30,483 nt of DNA from Pseudomonadota bacterium (GCA_023387085.1 JAEWIL010000092.1:1-30483), one strand, 5' to 3'; shown: positions 1-8,597, counted from the stretch's first letter. A program made the numbers and translations. The notes: generated by a model not told the origin, from the sequence alone.

Positions 1-608
1 CCAACGCCCGCCGCCGCAAGATCGCGGGCTGCGCTTGCCGATGCCAGCGCCGTGCGTGCGGCCGTCAGTTCCTCGGCCGACACGGCGCCCGTGCCCGCGA
101 TGCTCTCACGCCGCGCGAGTTCGGCGCGCGCCTTGGCGACCGTCGCCTCGGCGTCGCGAAGACGCGCGCGCGCCGATGAAATATCGGCACCGCGCGCCGT
201 TACGCGCGCGCGCGCCGCGTCGGCGTTCGCGCTCGATTGTCCATAGCGCTGACGCGCCTGTCGCAACGCCGCCTCGGCGTCGGCGACGGCGATCCGTTGG
301 TCGGCGTCGTCGAGGATGACAAGGATATCGCCCTTCTTCACGACCTGCGTCCCGCTGACGCGGACCTCCTTGACCGGTCCCGAGACGAGCGCGGTCACCG
401 TCGCCGAATCGGCGCCGACATAGGCGTTGTCGGTCGACACCCGACCCGCCTGGGTCAGGAAATACCAGATCCCCCACAACGCCGCGATCGACACGACGAC
501 GATCGCGAGGATGCGCAGCAGTTTCTTGCGCTTCGCCATCGCTTCGCCGTTCGCTTCATTGGACTCGGGGAGAGCCTCCGGGTTAGCCGCAGCCGTATCT
601 TCGGCCAT
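1..608 (-). CDS. EmrA/HlyD-type membrane fusion protein (partial, C-terminus beyond left edge)
   Basis: This is the periplasmic adaptor of a tripartite efflux pump, linking an inner-membrane transporter to the outer-membrane factor encoded just upstream. About 202 N-terminal residues are in the window and no stop is reached. Visible are an acidic N-terminus, one membrane segment at about residues 31-51, the STDNAYVGAD motif (59-68) typical of EmrA, a biotinyl-lipoyl-like beta stretch (VKKGDILVILDDAD), and a long alanine/arginine-rich helical hairpin from about residue 105. The start at 608 is preferred because AGGAG lies 7 bases upstream. An ATG at 614 overlaps the stop of the neighbour (ATGA) but sits too close to that site. 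The family assignment is firm. That the partner transporter is an EmrB-like MFS pump lying beyond the left edge is inferred. Confidence 0.9.
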   Translation of the reverse strand, partial: MAEDTAAANPEALPESNEANGEAMAKRKKLLRILAIVVVSIAALWGIWYFLTQAGRVSTDNAYVGADSATVTALVSGPVKEVRVSGTQVVKKGDILVILDDADQRIAVADAEAALRQARQRYGQSSANADAARARVTARGADISSARARLRDAEATVAKARAELARRESIAGTGAVSAEELTAARTALASASAARDLAAAGV

Positions 609-610
609 CG

Positions 611-2029
611 TCATTCTCCTGTCTGGGTCTGGTAGCCGCCGCCGAGCGCGCGGATCAGGGCAATATCGAGCGAGAGCTTGCGCGCCTCGAGGTCGGAGAC
701 CTGCCGCGCGAGCTGGGTCATGCTGTCTTCGGCGACCAGCTGTTCGAGCTGGTTCGAGAGGCCGGCCCGATAGCGGAGACCCGCGAGCGCGGCGGCGTCG
801 GTCGCCGCCTTCAGGGCCGCTTGCCGGTCGGTCAGCTGGCGCGCCGTCGCGGCGCGGCTCGCGACGATGTCGGCGACCTCGCGCAGGGCGACGATCAGGG
901 TCCGGTCGTAATTGGCAACAGCGGTGTCGAATTCGGCGCGGGCGCCGCGGTAGCGGCCTTGCAGCCGTCCGCCGTCGAAAATCGGCAGGCTGATCGCCGC
1001 GCCGAAATTGCCATATTCGGAGCCCTTGTCGAACAGGTTCGACAAGCCGAGCGACTGGAGTCCGACGAGCGCAGACAGGTTGATGTTCGGATAGAAATCT
1101 GCCCGCGCGACGTCGATGCGCTTCGCCGCCGCCTCGGTACGCAGCCGCGCCGCGACGATGTCGGGACGGCGGCCGATGAGGTCGATCCCCGCCTGCGGCG
1201 GCAGGCCGATCCCGGGAGAGGCGAGGGCCGGCCGCTCGATCGACAGGCCGCGATCGGGGCCGGCGCCGACAAGGGCCGCGAGCCGGTTGCGCGTCGTCGC
1301 GATCGCTTCCTCGAGCGCCGCGACATCGGCACGGGCCGACGCGGCGCGGCTTTCGGCCTGACGCTCGGCCGACTGGTTCTCGATCCCCGCGGCGGCGCGC
1401 TTGCCCGAAATATCGGCGCTCGCGCCGCGCACGCGGACCGCATCCTTCGCGACATCGAGCGCGCGGTAATAGCCCGCGAGGTCGGCATAGGCAGAGGCTA
1501 TGCCCGTGGTGAGCATCAGCCGCGCCTGTGCTTCATCGACGCGCGCCGCCTCCGCTTCGGAAGTCGCAGCGGCGAGGGCGGCGCGATTCTTGCCCCACAA
1601 ATCGAAATCCACGCTGAAGGTCGCGGCGACATGGCCGGTGTCCCGGATGCCGTCGGGTACGAAGGCGGGCGGGATACCCAGATTCTTGCTCTGCTGCGTG
1701 CCGCCCGCGCTGCCCTCGACCCCGACGCGCGGGAGGAGCGCGGCGCCGGCCTGCTGCGCCAGCGCTTCGGCAGCGCGCACCCGCGCGGCGGCGGTCGCGA
1801 TATCGGGCGAGCCGGCCAGCCCTTCAGCGATCAGCGTGTCGAGCTGGGCATCGCCGAAGCCCTGCCACCAGCCCTCGACCGGCCAGTCGCCTGCAGCATC
1901 GGCGAAACTCGCCGTCGATTCGAGCGATCCGGCGGCGACCGGCGCGGGTTTGGGACCAAGGTCGGGAACGCTCGCGCAGGCCGAAAGCAGGCCGAAAACA
2001 AGGACGGAGGGGAGAATCTTATTTATCAT
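611..2029 (-). CDS. NodT-family efflux outer-membrane factor lipoprotein
   Basis: This is a TolC-like outer-membrane channel protein of the RND/EmrAB efflux type, 472 residues. The N-terminus MINKILPSVLVFGLLSAC is a lipoprotein signal with lipobox LSAC, so the mature protein would be acylated at Cys18. Two repeated outer-membrane efflux domains follow, visible in stretches such as DLWGKNRAALAAATSEAEAA and LPIFDGGRLQGRYRGARAEF, the paired helical-barrel pattern of the family. The ATG at 2029 was chosen over an in-frame TTG at 2038, since neither has a strong Shine-Dalgarno site and ATG gives the better signal peptide. The gene precedes the membrane fusion gene in one operon. Transcription probably starts in the short gap shared with the divergent TetR gene. 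Confidence 0.92.
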   Translation of the reverse strand: MINKILPSVLVFGLLSACASVPDLGPKPAPVAAGSLESTASFADAAGDWPVEGWWQGFGDAQLDTLIAEGLAGSPDIATAAARVRAAEALAQQAGAALLPRVGVEGSAGGTQQSKNLGIPPAFVPDGIRDTGHVAATFSVDFDLWGKNRAALAAATSEAEAARVDEAQARLMLTTGIASAYADLAGYYRALDVAKDAVRVRGASADISGKRAAAGIENQSAERQAESRAASARADVAALEEAIATTRNRLAALVGAGPDRGLSIERPALASPGIGLPPQAGIDLIGRRPDIVAARLRTEAAAKRIDVARADFYPNINLSALVGLQSLGLSNLFDKGSEYGNFGAAISLPIFDGGRLQGRYRGARAEFDTAVANYDRTLIVALREVADIVASRAATARQLTDRQAALKAATDAAALAGLRYRAGLSNQLEQLVAEDSMTQLARQVSDLEARKLSLDIALIRALGGGYQTQTGE

Positions 2030-2039
2030 GGAATCCAAC

Positions 2040-2055
2040 GATACTAGCTGGTATC
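2040..2055. promoter_or_regulatory. Candidate TetR operator palindrome between efflux operon and regulator
   Basis: GATACTAGCTGGTATC is a 16-base inverted repeat with one mismatched pair (T/G in the sixth pair), placed 10 bases upstream of the outer-membrane factor start and 25 bases upstream of the regulator start. TATCATGG also occurs as a direct repeat at 2024-2031 and 2052-2059. A related half (GATACCAGGCGGTAC) begins at 2095 inside the regulator gene. The position fits autorepression and repression of the pump by the neighbouring TetR protein. This is inferred from position and symmetry only. Confidence 0.55.
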
Positions 2056-2080
2056 ATGGCAATGAACCCCGGAGTCCAAG

Positions 2081-2722
2081 TTGTCAATCGAAATGATACC
2101 AGGCGGTACGGCGCCCACCGACGACGCGGCCACACAGCGCCGCAAGGCCTTTATCGATGCCGCGCGCGAAGCCTTTTTCGCCAATGGCTATGCGGGGACC
2201 ACCATGTCGTCGATCGCGAGCAAGGTTGGCGGTTCGAAGACGACGCTGTGGAGCTATTTCCCCTCGAAGGAGGATCTGTTCGCGGCGATCGTTGACGACA
2301 TCGTCGATCACTATGGTCAGGTGCTCACGCTCGACCTGCCGGTCGATCGCCCGGTGCCCGAAGTGCTGCGCAATTTCGGCAATGTGCTGATGACCAAGCT
2401 CACGTCGAAGCCGCTGCTCTCACTCTACCGGCTCGTCGTCGGCGAGGCCGATCGCTTCCCGCATCTCGCCGAAACCTTCTACGATCGCGGGCCGCGGCGC
2501 GGCAAGGCGCGTGCCGCCGAATGGATCGCCGAAAAAATGGCGCGCGGCGAACTCAGAATGGGCAATCCGATGCGCGCGGTACAGCATTTCTCGGGCCTTT
2601 GCCAATCGGGGCTCTACCAGTTTGCGATCCTCGGTCTGCCCGAGGGGCGCGACCTCGACCGGCTCGCCGCCGAAGTCGAGGACGCCGTCGAGACCTTTTA
2701 CCGCGCGTGGAAGCCCGACTGA
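2081..2722 (+). CDS. TetR/AcrR family transcriptional regulator
   Basis: This is a 213-residue one-component repressor. The N-terminal DNA-binding helix-turn-helix lies at about residues 20-66, with the usual pattern AFFANGYAGTTMSSIASKV followed by a KTTLWSYFPSKEDLF stretch. The rest is a helical ligand-binding and dimerisation domain resembling TetR C-terminal domains of the AefR-like type. The start is TTG at 2081, supported by GGAG at 2071-2074 six bases upstream. The in-frame ATG at 2093 has no ribosome site at a useful distance. It is divergent from the efflux operon and most likely represses it and itself through the palindrome at 2040-2055. The ligand cannot be read from the sequence. 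Confidence 0.92.
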   Translation: MSIEMIPGGTAPTDDAATQRRKAFIDAAREAFFANGYAGTTMSSIASKVGGSKTTLWSYFPSKEDLFAAIVDDIVDHYGQVLTLDLPVDRPVPEVLRNFGNVLMTKLTSKPLLSLYRLVVGEADRFPHLAETFYDRGPRRGKARAAEWIAEKMARGELRMGNPMRAVQHFSGLCQSGLYQFAILGLPEGRDLDRLAAEVEDAVETFYRAWKPD

Positions 2723-2799
2723 CCGCAAGCGAAAGCTGGTTGCCAAATATGTGCGCCGCGCTATGGGCGGCTTCGCGGGCGATGCCCCGCAAGATCGCG

Positions 2800-2990
2800 C
2801 CGGTGCCCCGCAAGGGGCTTAAAAGGGAACATGGTGAGACGGCCGCGCGGCCGGCGAATCCAGGGCTGTCCCTGCAACTGTAAGCGGCGAGCGCGACGCG
2901 CCGTTCCGGATCCGTCCGGGACAGCCACTGGGATCCATCCCGGGAAGGCGTGCGTCAAGCGATGACCCGCGAGCCAGGAGACCTGCCGGC
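2800..2990 (+). promoter_or_regulatory. Cobalamin riboswitch 1 (AdoCbl/B12 element)
   Basis: Conserved blocks of the cobalamin riboswitch appear in order: AAAAGGGAACATGGTG (2820-2835), GCTGTCCCTGCAACTGTAAG (2865-2884), and the B12 box GAGCCAGGAGACCTGCC (2971-2987). An extra GC-rich hairpin arm, GGCCGCGCGGCC, sits at 2841-2852. It precedes btuB by about 190 bases. In this class, binding of adenosylcobalamin represses the downstream gene. With 2991-3177 it fills the 455-base gap between the TetR gene and btuB. The stretch 2723-2799 shows nothing recognisable. Confidence 0.95.
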
Positions 2991-3130
2991 GTGGGTCGCT
3001 TATGCCTCGGTCCAGGGAAAGGCCCGGGCACGGAGAACTCCGTCGAGCGACGACCAAGCGGTGGAGCCGCTTCGATGTCGGACCCGCAGGCATTACGCCG
3101 CCGGTCGGTCCGGACATCGGCCGAACGGGA

Positions 3131-3170
3131 CCCGTTTCGGCAGGCTCCGCCTTCGTTGCCGGCGTCGGGG
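3131..3170 (+). promoter_or_regulatory. Possible expression-platform hairpin covering the btuB1 ribosome site
   Basis: CCCG (3131-3134) can pair with CGGG (3166-3169), CGGCA (3138-3142) with TGCCG (3157-3161), and GGC (3143-3145) with GCC (3149-3151). The outer strand is the G-rich run (3167-3171) that serves as the likely ribosome site of the ATG at 3178. No run of T follows, which argues against a terminator. The structure is modest and is proposed by eye only. Confidence 0.4.
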
Positions 3171-3177
3171 GACTCCC

Positions 3178-5031
3178 ATGTTGAAGCATACCGCCATTTC
3201 CTTGATCGCCTTGAGCGCGGGGACGCCTGCGTTCGCACAAACGAGCTCGCTCGCCGACGATATCGTCGTGACCGCGTCGGGCATCGAACAGCCGCGCGAC
3301 GAGGTCGGGCAGGCGATCACCGTCATCGACGCCGAAACGATCGAAAAGCGCCAGACGATCGACGTGATCGATCTCCTCGCCACGACTCCGGGCGTGCGGG
3401 TCAATCGCGCCGGCGGCACCGGGTCGGCCGCCAGCGTCTCGCTGCGCGGCGCCGAAACGACGCAGACGCTGGTGCTGATCGACGGGGTCAAGGTGAACGA
3501 TCCGAGCGGTATCGGCGACGGCTATGATTTCGGGCATCTGCTCACCGCCAACATCGACCGGATCGAAGTCCTCCGCGGATCGAACTCGGTCGTCCACGGC
3601 AGCCAGGCGATCGGCGGCGTCGTCAGCCTGACGACCGCGATCCCGGTCGACGGCTTCGCGGGCAAGGCTTCGGCCGAATATGGCTATAGCGACACGCTGA
3701 ACGCAAAGGCCGACGTATCGGGCACCGCCGGGCGCGTATCGGGCGGGATCGGTGCGGCCTGGTTCCGCACCGACGGCATCTCGTCGGCCGCCGTCGGCAC
3801 CGAAAAGGACGGGTACAAGAATTTCGCGGGCAACGCGCGGGTGAAGGTCGCCTTCAGCGACGCGCTGAGCCTCGACCTGCGCGGCTATTACATCCACTCC
3901 GACCTCGACTATGACAGCTTCTTCGGCGTGCCCACCGACAGCGACGACGCCGCGAAGCTCGATCAATATATCGGCTACGCGGGGCTCAACCTCGCACTGT
4001 TCGACGGCCGTTTCACCAGCCGCGCGGCGGTGACATGGCTTCGCAACGACCGCGACTATTATTTCGTGCGCGGAACCGCGCCCGATTATGGCTATAGCGG
4101 GACCAATCTGCGCTTCGAATATCAGGGCGTTGTCACGCCCGTCGAGCAGGCCCGGCTGATTTTCGGATACGAGCATGAGCGCCCCGACTATGATTTCTTC
4201 GGGTTCGGATCGACCGACAGCCAGCGCGCCAACATCGACAGCGTCTATGCGTTCGGCGTCGTCCAACCGTTCAGCGGCCTGTCGCTGACCGGGGGCGTGC
4301 GCCGCGACGAGCACAGCCAGTTCGGCGGTGCGACGACCCTTGGCGCCAACGCCAATTATTCGCCCAATGGCGGCGCAACCAGTTTTCGCGCCAGCTTTGG
4401 CGAGGGGTTCAAGGCGCCGTCGCTCTACCAGCTTTACGACAGCTTCAGCGGCAATGCGGCGCTGCGCCCCGAACGGTCGAAAAGCTATGACCTCGGCGTC
4501 GACCAAAGCCTGGCCAACGGACGCGCGGTCGTTTCGCTGACCGCATTCCTGCGCAACACAACCGATCAGATCAATTACGACAACGCGACCTTCACCTATG
4601 GCAATATCGACCGCACACGCGCCAAGGGGATCGAGGCGACGCTGGCGCTGCGGCCGGTCGATGCGCTGAACGTCACCGCGTCCTACAGCTATATCGACGC
4701 GCGCGACCGCTCGGGCCGTGCGGGCTTCGACGGAAATCGGCTGCCGCGCCGCGCCGACCATGCCATCAGTCTTTCGGCCGACTATGACTGGTCGTTCGGC
4801 CTGTCGACCGGCGCAACGCTGACGCTGGTCGGCGACAGCTTCGACGACGCGGCGAATCTTGTCCCGCTTGACGGCTATGCGCTCGCCGGCGTTCGCGCTT
4901 CCTTCCCGATCGGCACGCGTCTGGAGATTTACGGCCGCGTCGATAATCTGTTCGACGCCGATTATGCGACGGCGTTCAATTATGGCGTCTACGGCCGCGC
5001 CGCCTATGGCGGCATACGCGCGAAGTTCTGA
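3178..5031 (+). CDS. btuB: TonB-dependent vitamin B12/corrinoid outer-membrane receptor (BtuB), copy 1
   Basis: This 617-residue outer-membrane receptor imports corrinoids using TonB energy. A signal peptide ends at about residue 20 (TPAFA|Q). A TonB box DDIVVTA lies at 27-33. The plug domain contains SLRGAETTQTLVLIDGVKVN and GSQAIGGVV. A 22-strand barrel follows, ending in a terminal Phe (YGGIRAKF) as in outer-membrane barrels. The open frame continues upstream to 2950, but that part lies in the riboswitch and leader, so ATG 3178 after GGGGG is taken. It heads the operon btuB-cobO-btuFCD under riboswitch 1. The plug motifs and B12 control support corrinoid as substrate. Which corrinoid is not visible. 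Confidence 0.93.
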   Translation: MLKHTAISLIALSAGTPAFAQTSSLADDIVVTASGIEQPRDEVGQAITVIDAETIEKRQTIDVIDLLATTPGVRVNRAGGTGSAASVSLRGAETTQTLVLIDGVKVNDPSGIGDGYDFGHLLTANIDRIEVLRGSNSVVHGSQAIGGVVSLTTAIPVDGFAGKASAEYGYSDTLNAKADVSGTAGRVSGGIGAAWFRTDGISSAAVGTEKDGYKNFAGNARVKVAFSDALSLDLRGYYIHSDLDYDSFFGVPTDSDDAAKLDQYIGYAGLNLALFDGRFTSRAAVTWLRNDRDYYFVRGTAPDYGYSGTNLRFEYQGVVTPVEQARLIFGYEHERPDYDFFGFGSTDSQRANIDSVYAFGVVQPFSGLSLTGGVRRDEHSQFGGATTLGANANYSPNGGATSFRASFGEGFKAPSLYQLYDSFSGNAALRPERSKSYDLGVDQSLANGRAVVSLTAFLRNTTDQINYDNATFTYGNIDRTRAKGIEATLALRPVDALNVTASYSYIDARDRSGRAGFDGNRLPRRADHAISLSADYDWSFGLSTGATLTLVGDSFDDAANLVPLDGYALAGVRASFPIGTRLEIYGRVDNLFDADYATAFNYGVYGRAAYGGIRAKF

Positions 5032-5055
5032 CGGCCAGAGGGCGGGAGACGAGGC

Positions 5056-5664
5056 ATGAAGCCGCGGACCGACGACGAGCATAAGGCGCGGATGAAAAAG
5101 GTCCAGGCCGCGCAGGCAAGGAAGCTCGCGACCAAGACCGTCGAAAAGGGGCTGGTGATCGTCCACACCGGCCCCGGCAAGGGCAAGAGCTCGGCCGCCT
5201 TCGGCATGGCGATCCGCGCGATCGGGCACGACATGAAGGTCGGCATCGTCCAGTTCGTGAAAGGCGCGATGGCGACGGGGGAGCGCGCGGTGTTCGACCG
5301 CTTCCCCGAACTGGCCGAGTTCAAGCCGATGGGCGAAGGCTTCACCTGGGACACGCAGGACCGCGCGCGCGACATCGCGGTCGCGCGCGAAGCGTGGGAG
5401 GAGGTGAAGCGGATGATTGCCGATCCCGCATACAGGATGGTCATCGCCGACGAGCTCAATATCGTGCTGCGCTACGACTATCTGCCGGTCGAGGAGGTGC
5501 TGGCCGCGCTCGCCGCCAAGCCTGCGATGACCCACGTCGTGATCACCGGCCGCAACGCGCCGCAGGCGCTGATCGACGCCGCCGACCTCGTCACCGAAAT
5601 GGCGCAGGTCAAGCATCCCTTCCGCGAACAGAATGTCCGCGCGCAGGCGGGGATCGAATTCTGA
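5056..5664 (+). CDS. cobO: Corrinoid adenosyltransferase (cob(I)yrinic acid a,c-diamide adenosyltransferase)
   Basis: This 202-residue cytoplasmic enzyme of the CobO/BtuR/CobA family transfers the adenosyl group of ATP to the Co(I) of corrinoids. The P-loop GPGKGKSS is at residues 39-46. The family signatures VKGAMATGER, FTWDTQD and VIADELNIVLRYDYL follow, and the C-terminus carries ITGRNAP and EMAQVKHPF as in this family. Length matches the family (about 200). It follows btuB1 by 24 bases and its stop overlaps the btuF start (TGATG). It would act on incoming corrinoids as well as on any pathway intermediate. The reductant that makes Co(I) is not identified here. Confidence 0.96.
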   Translation: MKPRTDDEHKARMKKVQAAQARKLATKTVEKGLVIVHTGPGKGKSSAAFGMAIRAIGHDMKVGIVQFVKGAMATGERAVFDRFPELAEFKPMGEGFTWDTQDRARDIAVAREAWEEVKRMIADPAYRMVIADELNIVLRYDYLPVEEVLAALAAKPAMTHVVITGRNAPQALIDAADLVTEMAQVKHPFREQNVRAQAGIEF

Positions 5665-6512
5665 TGCGCGCCTTGGTCGCGGTTGCGGTGCTGCTTGCGG
5701 GCGCGGGCGTGCTGTGGGCCGCCGCACCGGCCAGCGCGCCAAAGGCGCCCGCGACACCGGCACGCATCGTCTCGGTCAACCTTTGCGCCGACCAGCTCGT
5801 CCTCGCGCTCGCCGACCGCAACCAGATTGCCGGACTGACGCATAACGCCATCGACCCCGAAATGTCGGGCGCGGCGGCCAAGGCGCGCGGCCTGCCTTTG
5901 CTCGGCAATTCGGCCGAGCAGATATTGGCGATCGATCCCGACCTGATCGTCGGCATGCCCGCAAGTCGCAGCGCCGCGCTCGCGGCACTGCCCGGGCGGC
6001 ATTACCCGCTGCTCGATCTCGACACGGCCGACCGGCTCGACCAGATATACGCCTCGATCCGCCAGACCGCCAGGGCGGTCGGACATGCCGACCGCGGCGA
6101 GGCACTGGTCGCGCGGATGAAAGCCGAACTCGCCGGCCTGCCAAGGCCGGGCGGCGGGCACGTCGCGGCCTATTACCAGCGGCGCGGCTATATGACGGGC
6201 ACCGGGACGCTAGTCGACGAATTGATGACCCGGGCCGGCCTCGTCAACCTGGCCGGCAAGCTCGGCAAGCCACCGCTCTCGCAGTTGAGCCTCGAGGAGA
6301 TGGTCGCCGCCAGGCCCGATTTCCTGATCGTCGAAAGCGCGACCGACACGATCACCGACCAAGGCAGCGAAATGCTCCACCACCCGGCGCTCAAGAATAT
6401 CCCGCGCATCCGCGTTCCGGAAGCGTGGACCGTGTGCGGCAGCCCCGATTATACGGTCGCCGCGCGCAGCATCGTCGCACAGATCGCGGCCCTTGACGGA
6501 GAGCGGAGATGA
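5664..6512 (+). CDS. btuF: Periplasmic corrinoid-binding protein of BtuF type
   Basis: This 282-residue TroA-like substrate-binding protein belongs to a B12 ABC importer. A signal peptide covers about residues 1-25. The N-terminal lobe begins RIVSVNLCADQLVLALADR, followed by the usual GNSAEQILAIDPDLIVG segment. A C-terminal lobe includes YYQRRGYMTGTGTLVDELM. No lipobox is visible, so the protein is probably soluble in the periplasm. The start at 5664 shares its A with the cobO stop (TGATG), and the stop overlaps the btuC start (ATGA). Position between cobO and btuCD supports corrinoid rather than iron-siderophore binding. Confidence 0.9.
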   Translation: MRALVAVAVLLAGAGVLWAAAPASAPKAPATPARIVSVNLCADQLVLALADRNQIAGLTHNAIDPEMSGAAAKARGLPLLGNSAEQILAIDPDLIVGMPASRSAALAALPGRHYPLLDLDTADRLDQIYASIRQTARAVGHADRGEALVARMKAELAGLPRPGGGHVAAYYQRRGYMTGTGTLVDELMTRAGLVNLAGKLGKPPLSQLSLEEMVAARPDFLIVESATDTITDQGSEMLHHPALKNIPRIRVPEAWTVCGSPDYTVAARSIVAQIAALDGERR

Positions 6513-7510
6513 CGCGCGCGCGGATCTCGCGCCCGCTGCTGATCGCGGCGCTTGCGGCCTTGGCGCTCGCCGCTGCGGCCGCGTCCCTGCTATTCGGATC
6601 GGTCGACCTGTCGCTCGCGCGGCTGGTCGCCGCCACCACCGGCCATGGCGACCCCATCGCGGCGACGATCCTTTTCGAACTCCGCTTGCCGCGCACCTTG
6701 CTTGCAGTGATCGTCGGCGCTTCGCTCGGGCTCGCGGGTGCGGCCTTGCAGGGCTATCTGCGCAACCCGCTTGCCGAACCTTCGGTACTTGGCACCTCGA
6801 ACGCCGCCGCGCTCGGCGGCGTCGCCGCGCTCTATTTCGGCTTCGCGCAATTGCATCCAGCCGCGCTGCCCTTGATGGCGATCGGCGGCGCGCTGCTGTC
6901 GCTCGCCTTGCTCTTCGCGCTCGCGGGGCGATCGGAGAGTCCGCTGACCTTGATCCTCGCCGGCATCGCGGTCGGAACGCTCGCGGTCGCGGGAACCAGC
7001 CTCGCGCTCAATCTCTCGCCCAATCCCTTCGCGGCGATGGAGATCATGACCTGGCTCCTCGGCAGCCTCGAGAACCGGTCGTTCCAGCATGTCTGGATCG
7101 CGCTTCCCTGCGTCGCGATCGGGATGGCGATGCTGCTGTGGAACGGCCGCGCGCTCGATGCGCTGACGCTGGGCGAGGATGCGGCTCAGGCACTCGGTGT
7201 CGACATAAGGCGAATGCGGCTCCGCCTGCTCGTCGGCACCGCGATCGCGGTCGGCGGCGCGGTCGCCGTCTCGGGCGCGATTGGTTTCATCGGCCTGATC
7301 GTTCCGCACCTGATCCGCCCGCTCACCGACCGCAGCCCCTCGGCGATCCTGCTGCCCTCCGCGATCGGCGGCGCCGCGCTGCTGACACTCGCCGACCTTG
7401 GCGTGCGGATCATCCCGACAACGAACGAGCTCAAGCTCGGCGTCGTCACCGCCTTCCTGGGCGTGCCTGTCTTCCTGATCCATCTGATGCGGGAGAAACG
7501 GCTGTGGTGA
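6509..7510 (+). CDS. btuC: B12 ABC transporter permease (FecCD family)
   Basis: This 333-residue inner-membrane permease of the BtuC/FecCD family has about ten hydrophobic segments. The family signatures are LPRTLLAVIVGASLGLAGAA followed by LQGYLRNPLAEPSVLG, and near the C-terminus GFIGLIVPHLIRPL, the ATPase-contacting region. It overlaps btuF by 4 bases, and its stop is overlapped by the btuD start. Substrate assignment rests on operon context, since FecCD permeases also move siderophores and haem. Confidence 0.93.
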   Translation: MTRARISRPLLIAALAALALAAAAASLLFGSVDLSLARLVAATTGHGDPIAATILFELRLPRTLLAVIVGASLGLAGAALQGYLRNPLAEPSVLGTSNAAALGGVAALYFGFAQLHPAALPLMAIGGALLSLALLFALAGRSESPLTLILAGIAVGTLAVAGTSLALNLSPNPFAAMEIMTWLLGSLENRSFQHVWIALPCVAIGMAMLLWNGRALDALTLGEDAAQALGVDIRRMRLRLLVGTAIAVGGAVAVSGAIGFIGLIVPHLIRPLTDRSPSAILLPSAIGGAALLTLADLGVRIIPTTNELKLGVVTAFLGVPVFLIHLMREKRLW

Positions 7511-8286
7511 CGATCGCGCTCCAACAGGTCGGCGTCGCGCTTGGTCGCCGCAGCGTTGTCCGCGGCGTCAACGCGACATTCGCGCCGGGAACGCTGACCG
7601 GGATCGTTGGCCCGAACGGCGCCGGCAAATCCACGCTCGCCCGCGCGATGCTGGCGCTGGTGCCGGCAACAGGCGCGGTGCGGGTCGACGACACGGACGT
7701 CATGGCAATGCCGCGCGCCGACCTTGCCCGCCGCCTCGCCTATCTGCCGCAGGGGCAGACCTTGCACTGGCCGCTGACCGTCGAGCGGCTCGTCGGGCTT
7801 GGCCGCCTGCCGCATCTCGCGCCGATGTCGCGGATCGGCGAAGCCGACGCGGCGGCGATCGAGCGGGCAATGGCGCGCGCCGACGTGCTCGCGCTTCGCG
7901 ACCGGATCGCGACCGAGCTGTCGGGTGGCGAGCGCGCCCGCGTCCTTTTCGCCCGCGCGCTCGCGGTCGAGGCGCCGGCGCTGATTGCCGACGAGCCGCT
8001 CGCCAGCCTCGACCCCGGTCACCAGATCGACGTGATGGACCTGCTCCGCGCCGAAGCCGACGCGGGCAAGCTCGTCCTCGCGGTGCTGCACGATCTTACC
8101 ATGGCGGCGCGCTATTGCGACCGGCTGCTGATCATCGATGGCGGCCGGATCGCGGCCGACGGGAGCCCGCAGGAAGTGCTGACCCCCGAATTGCTGCGCG
8201 CGGTCTATGGCATCGACGCACGGGTCGAGAGCAAGGGCGAGTGGCCGACGGTCACGACCCTCGGGCGCGCGCCGATCGACGATTGA
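7504..8286 (+). CDS. btuD: B12 ABC transporter ATP-binding protein
   Basis: This 260-residue ABC ATPase powers the BtuC permease. Walker A is GPNGAGKST (36-44), with the Q-loop in YLPQGQ, the signature LSGGE, Walker B LIADEPLASLD, and the switch histidine in VLHDLT. Two adjacent GTG codons at 7504 and 7507 could start translation. 7504 is chosen for its 8-base distance from GGGAG (7491-7495), while 7507 gives a GTGA overlap with the btuC stop. The gene ends 35 bases before riboswitch 2. No terminator is evident after it, so some read-through into riboswitch 2 is possible. Confidence 0.94.
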   Translation: MVTIALQQVGVALGRRSVVRGVNATFAPGTLTGIVGPNGAGKSTLARAMLALVPATGAVRVDDTDVMAMPRADLARRLAYLPQGQTLHWPLTVERLVGLGRLPHLAPMSRIGEADAAAIERAMARADVLALRDRIATELSGGERARVLFARALAVEAPALIADEPLASLDPGHQIDVMDLLRAEADAGKLVLAVLHDLTMAARYCDRLLIIDGGRIAADGSPQEVLTPELLRAVYGIDARVESKGEWPTVTTLGRAPIDD

Positions 8287-8317
8287 CCCGCGCCGCAAAA
8301 TCGATGTAACGCGCCGC

Positions 8318-8485
8318 CAGCGACAGGTTCCCCGAAAGGGGATCAAAAGGGAATGGGGTGCGAAACCCCGGCTGCCCCTGCAACTGTAAGCGGAGAGCCA
8401 TCGGGCCACATGCCATTGGAACGCAAGTTCTGAGAAGGCGGCCCGGACCGGCATTGACCCGCGAGCCAGGAGACCTGCCCGTCGC
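8318..8485 (+). promoter_or_regulatory. Cobalamin riboswitch 2 (AdoCbl/B12 element)
   Basis: Conserved blocks appear in order: CAGGTTCCCCGAAAGGGG (8324-8341), AAAAGGGAATGGGGTG (8345-8360), GCTGCCCCTGCAACTGTAAG (8371-8390), and the B12 box GCGAGCCAGGAGACCTGCCC (8461-8480). It is a closer match to the consensus than riboswitch 1. It leads the long operon from the second btuB to cobU. Together with the leader at 8486-8642 it fills the 356-base gap between btuD and btuB2. That leader also holds a strong hairpin near 8551-8571 (GGCCGTGC with GCACGGGCC). Confidence 0.96.
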
Positions 8486-8597
8486 CGTCGTCTTTCGCGC
8501 GGACAGGGTGTGCCGGGCGGACGGGGGTGAACCCGCATGACGACAAAGGTGGCCGTGCGCACGCACGGGCCGATGTCGTGCGTCCCTAAGGGGCGGG

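Noticed and set aside
3030..3043. Hairpin ACGGAG-AA-CTCCGT in the btuB1 leader as a terminator
   Set aside because: The stem is short and no T-run follows, so it is more likely part of leader folding.
2950..3177. N-terminal extension of btuB1 upstream of ATG 3178
   Set aside because: It would be translated from the B12 box and leader, and would place 76 non-signal residues before a good signal peptide.
2761..5763. A 1000-codon open frame on the minus strand across btuB1 and cobO
   Set aside because: It is antisense to two clearly recognised genes and the riboswitch, its composition is arginine/alanine-rich low-information sequence, and it results from high GC content at codon positions.
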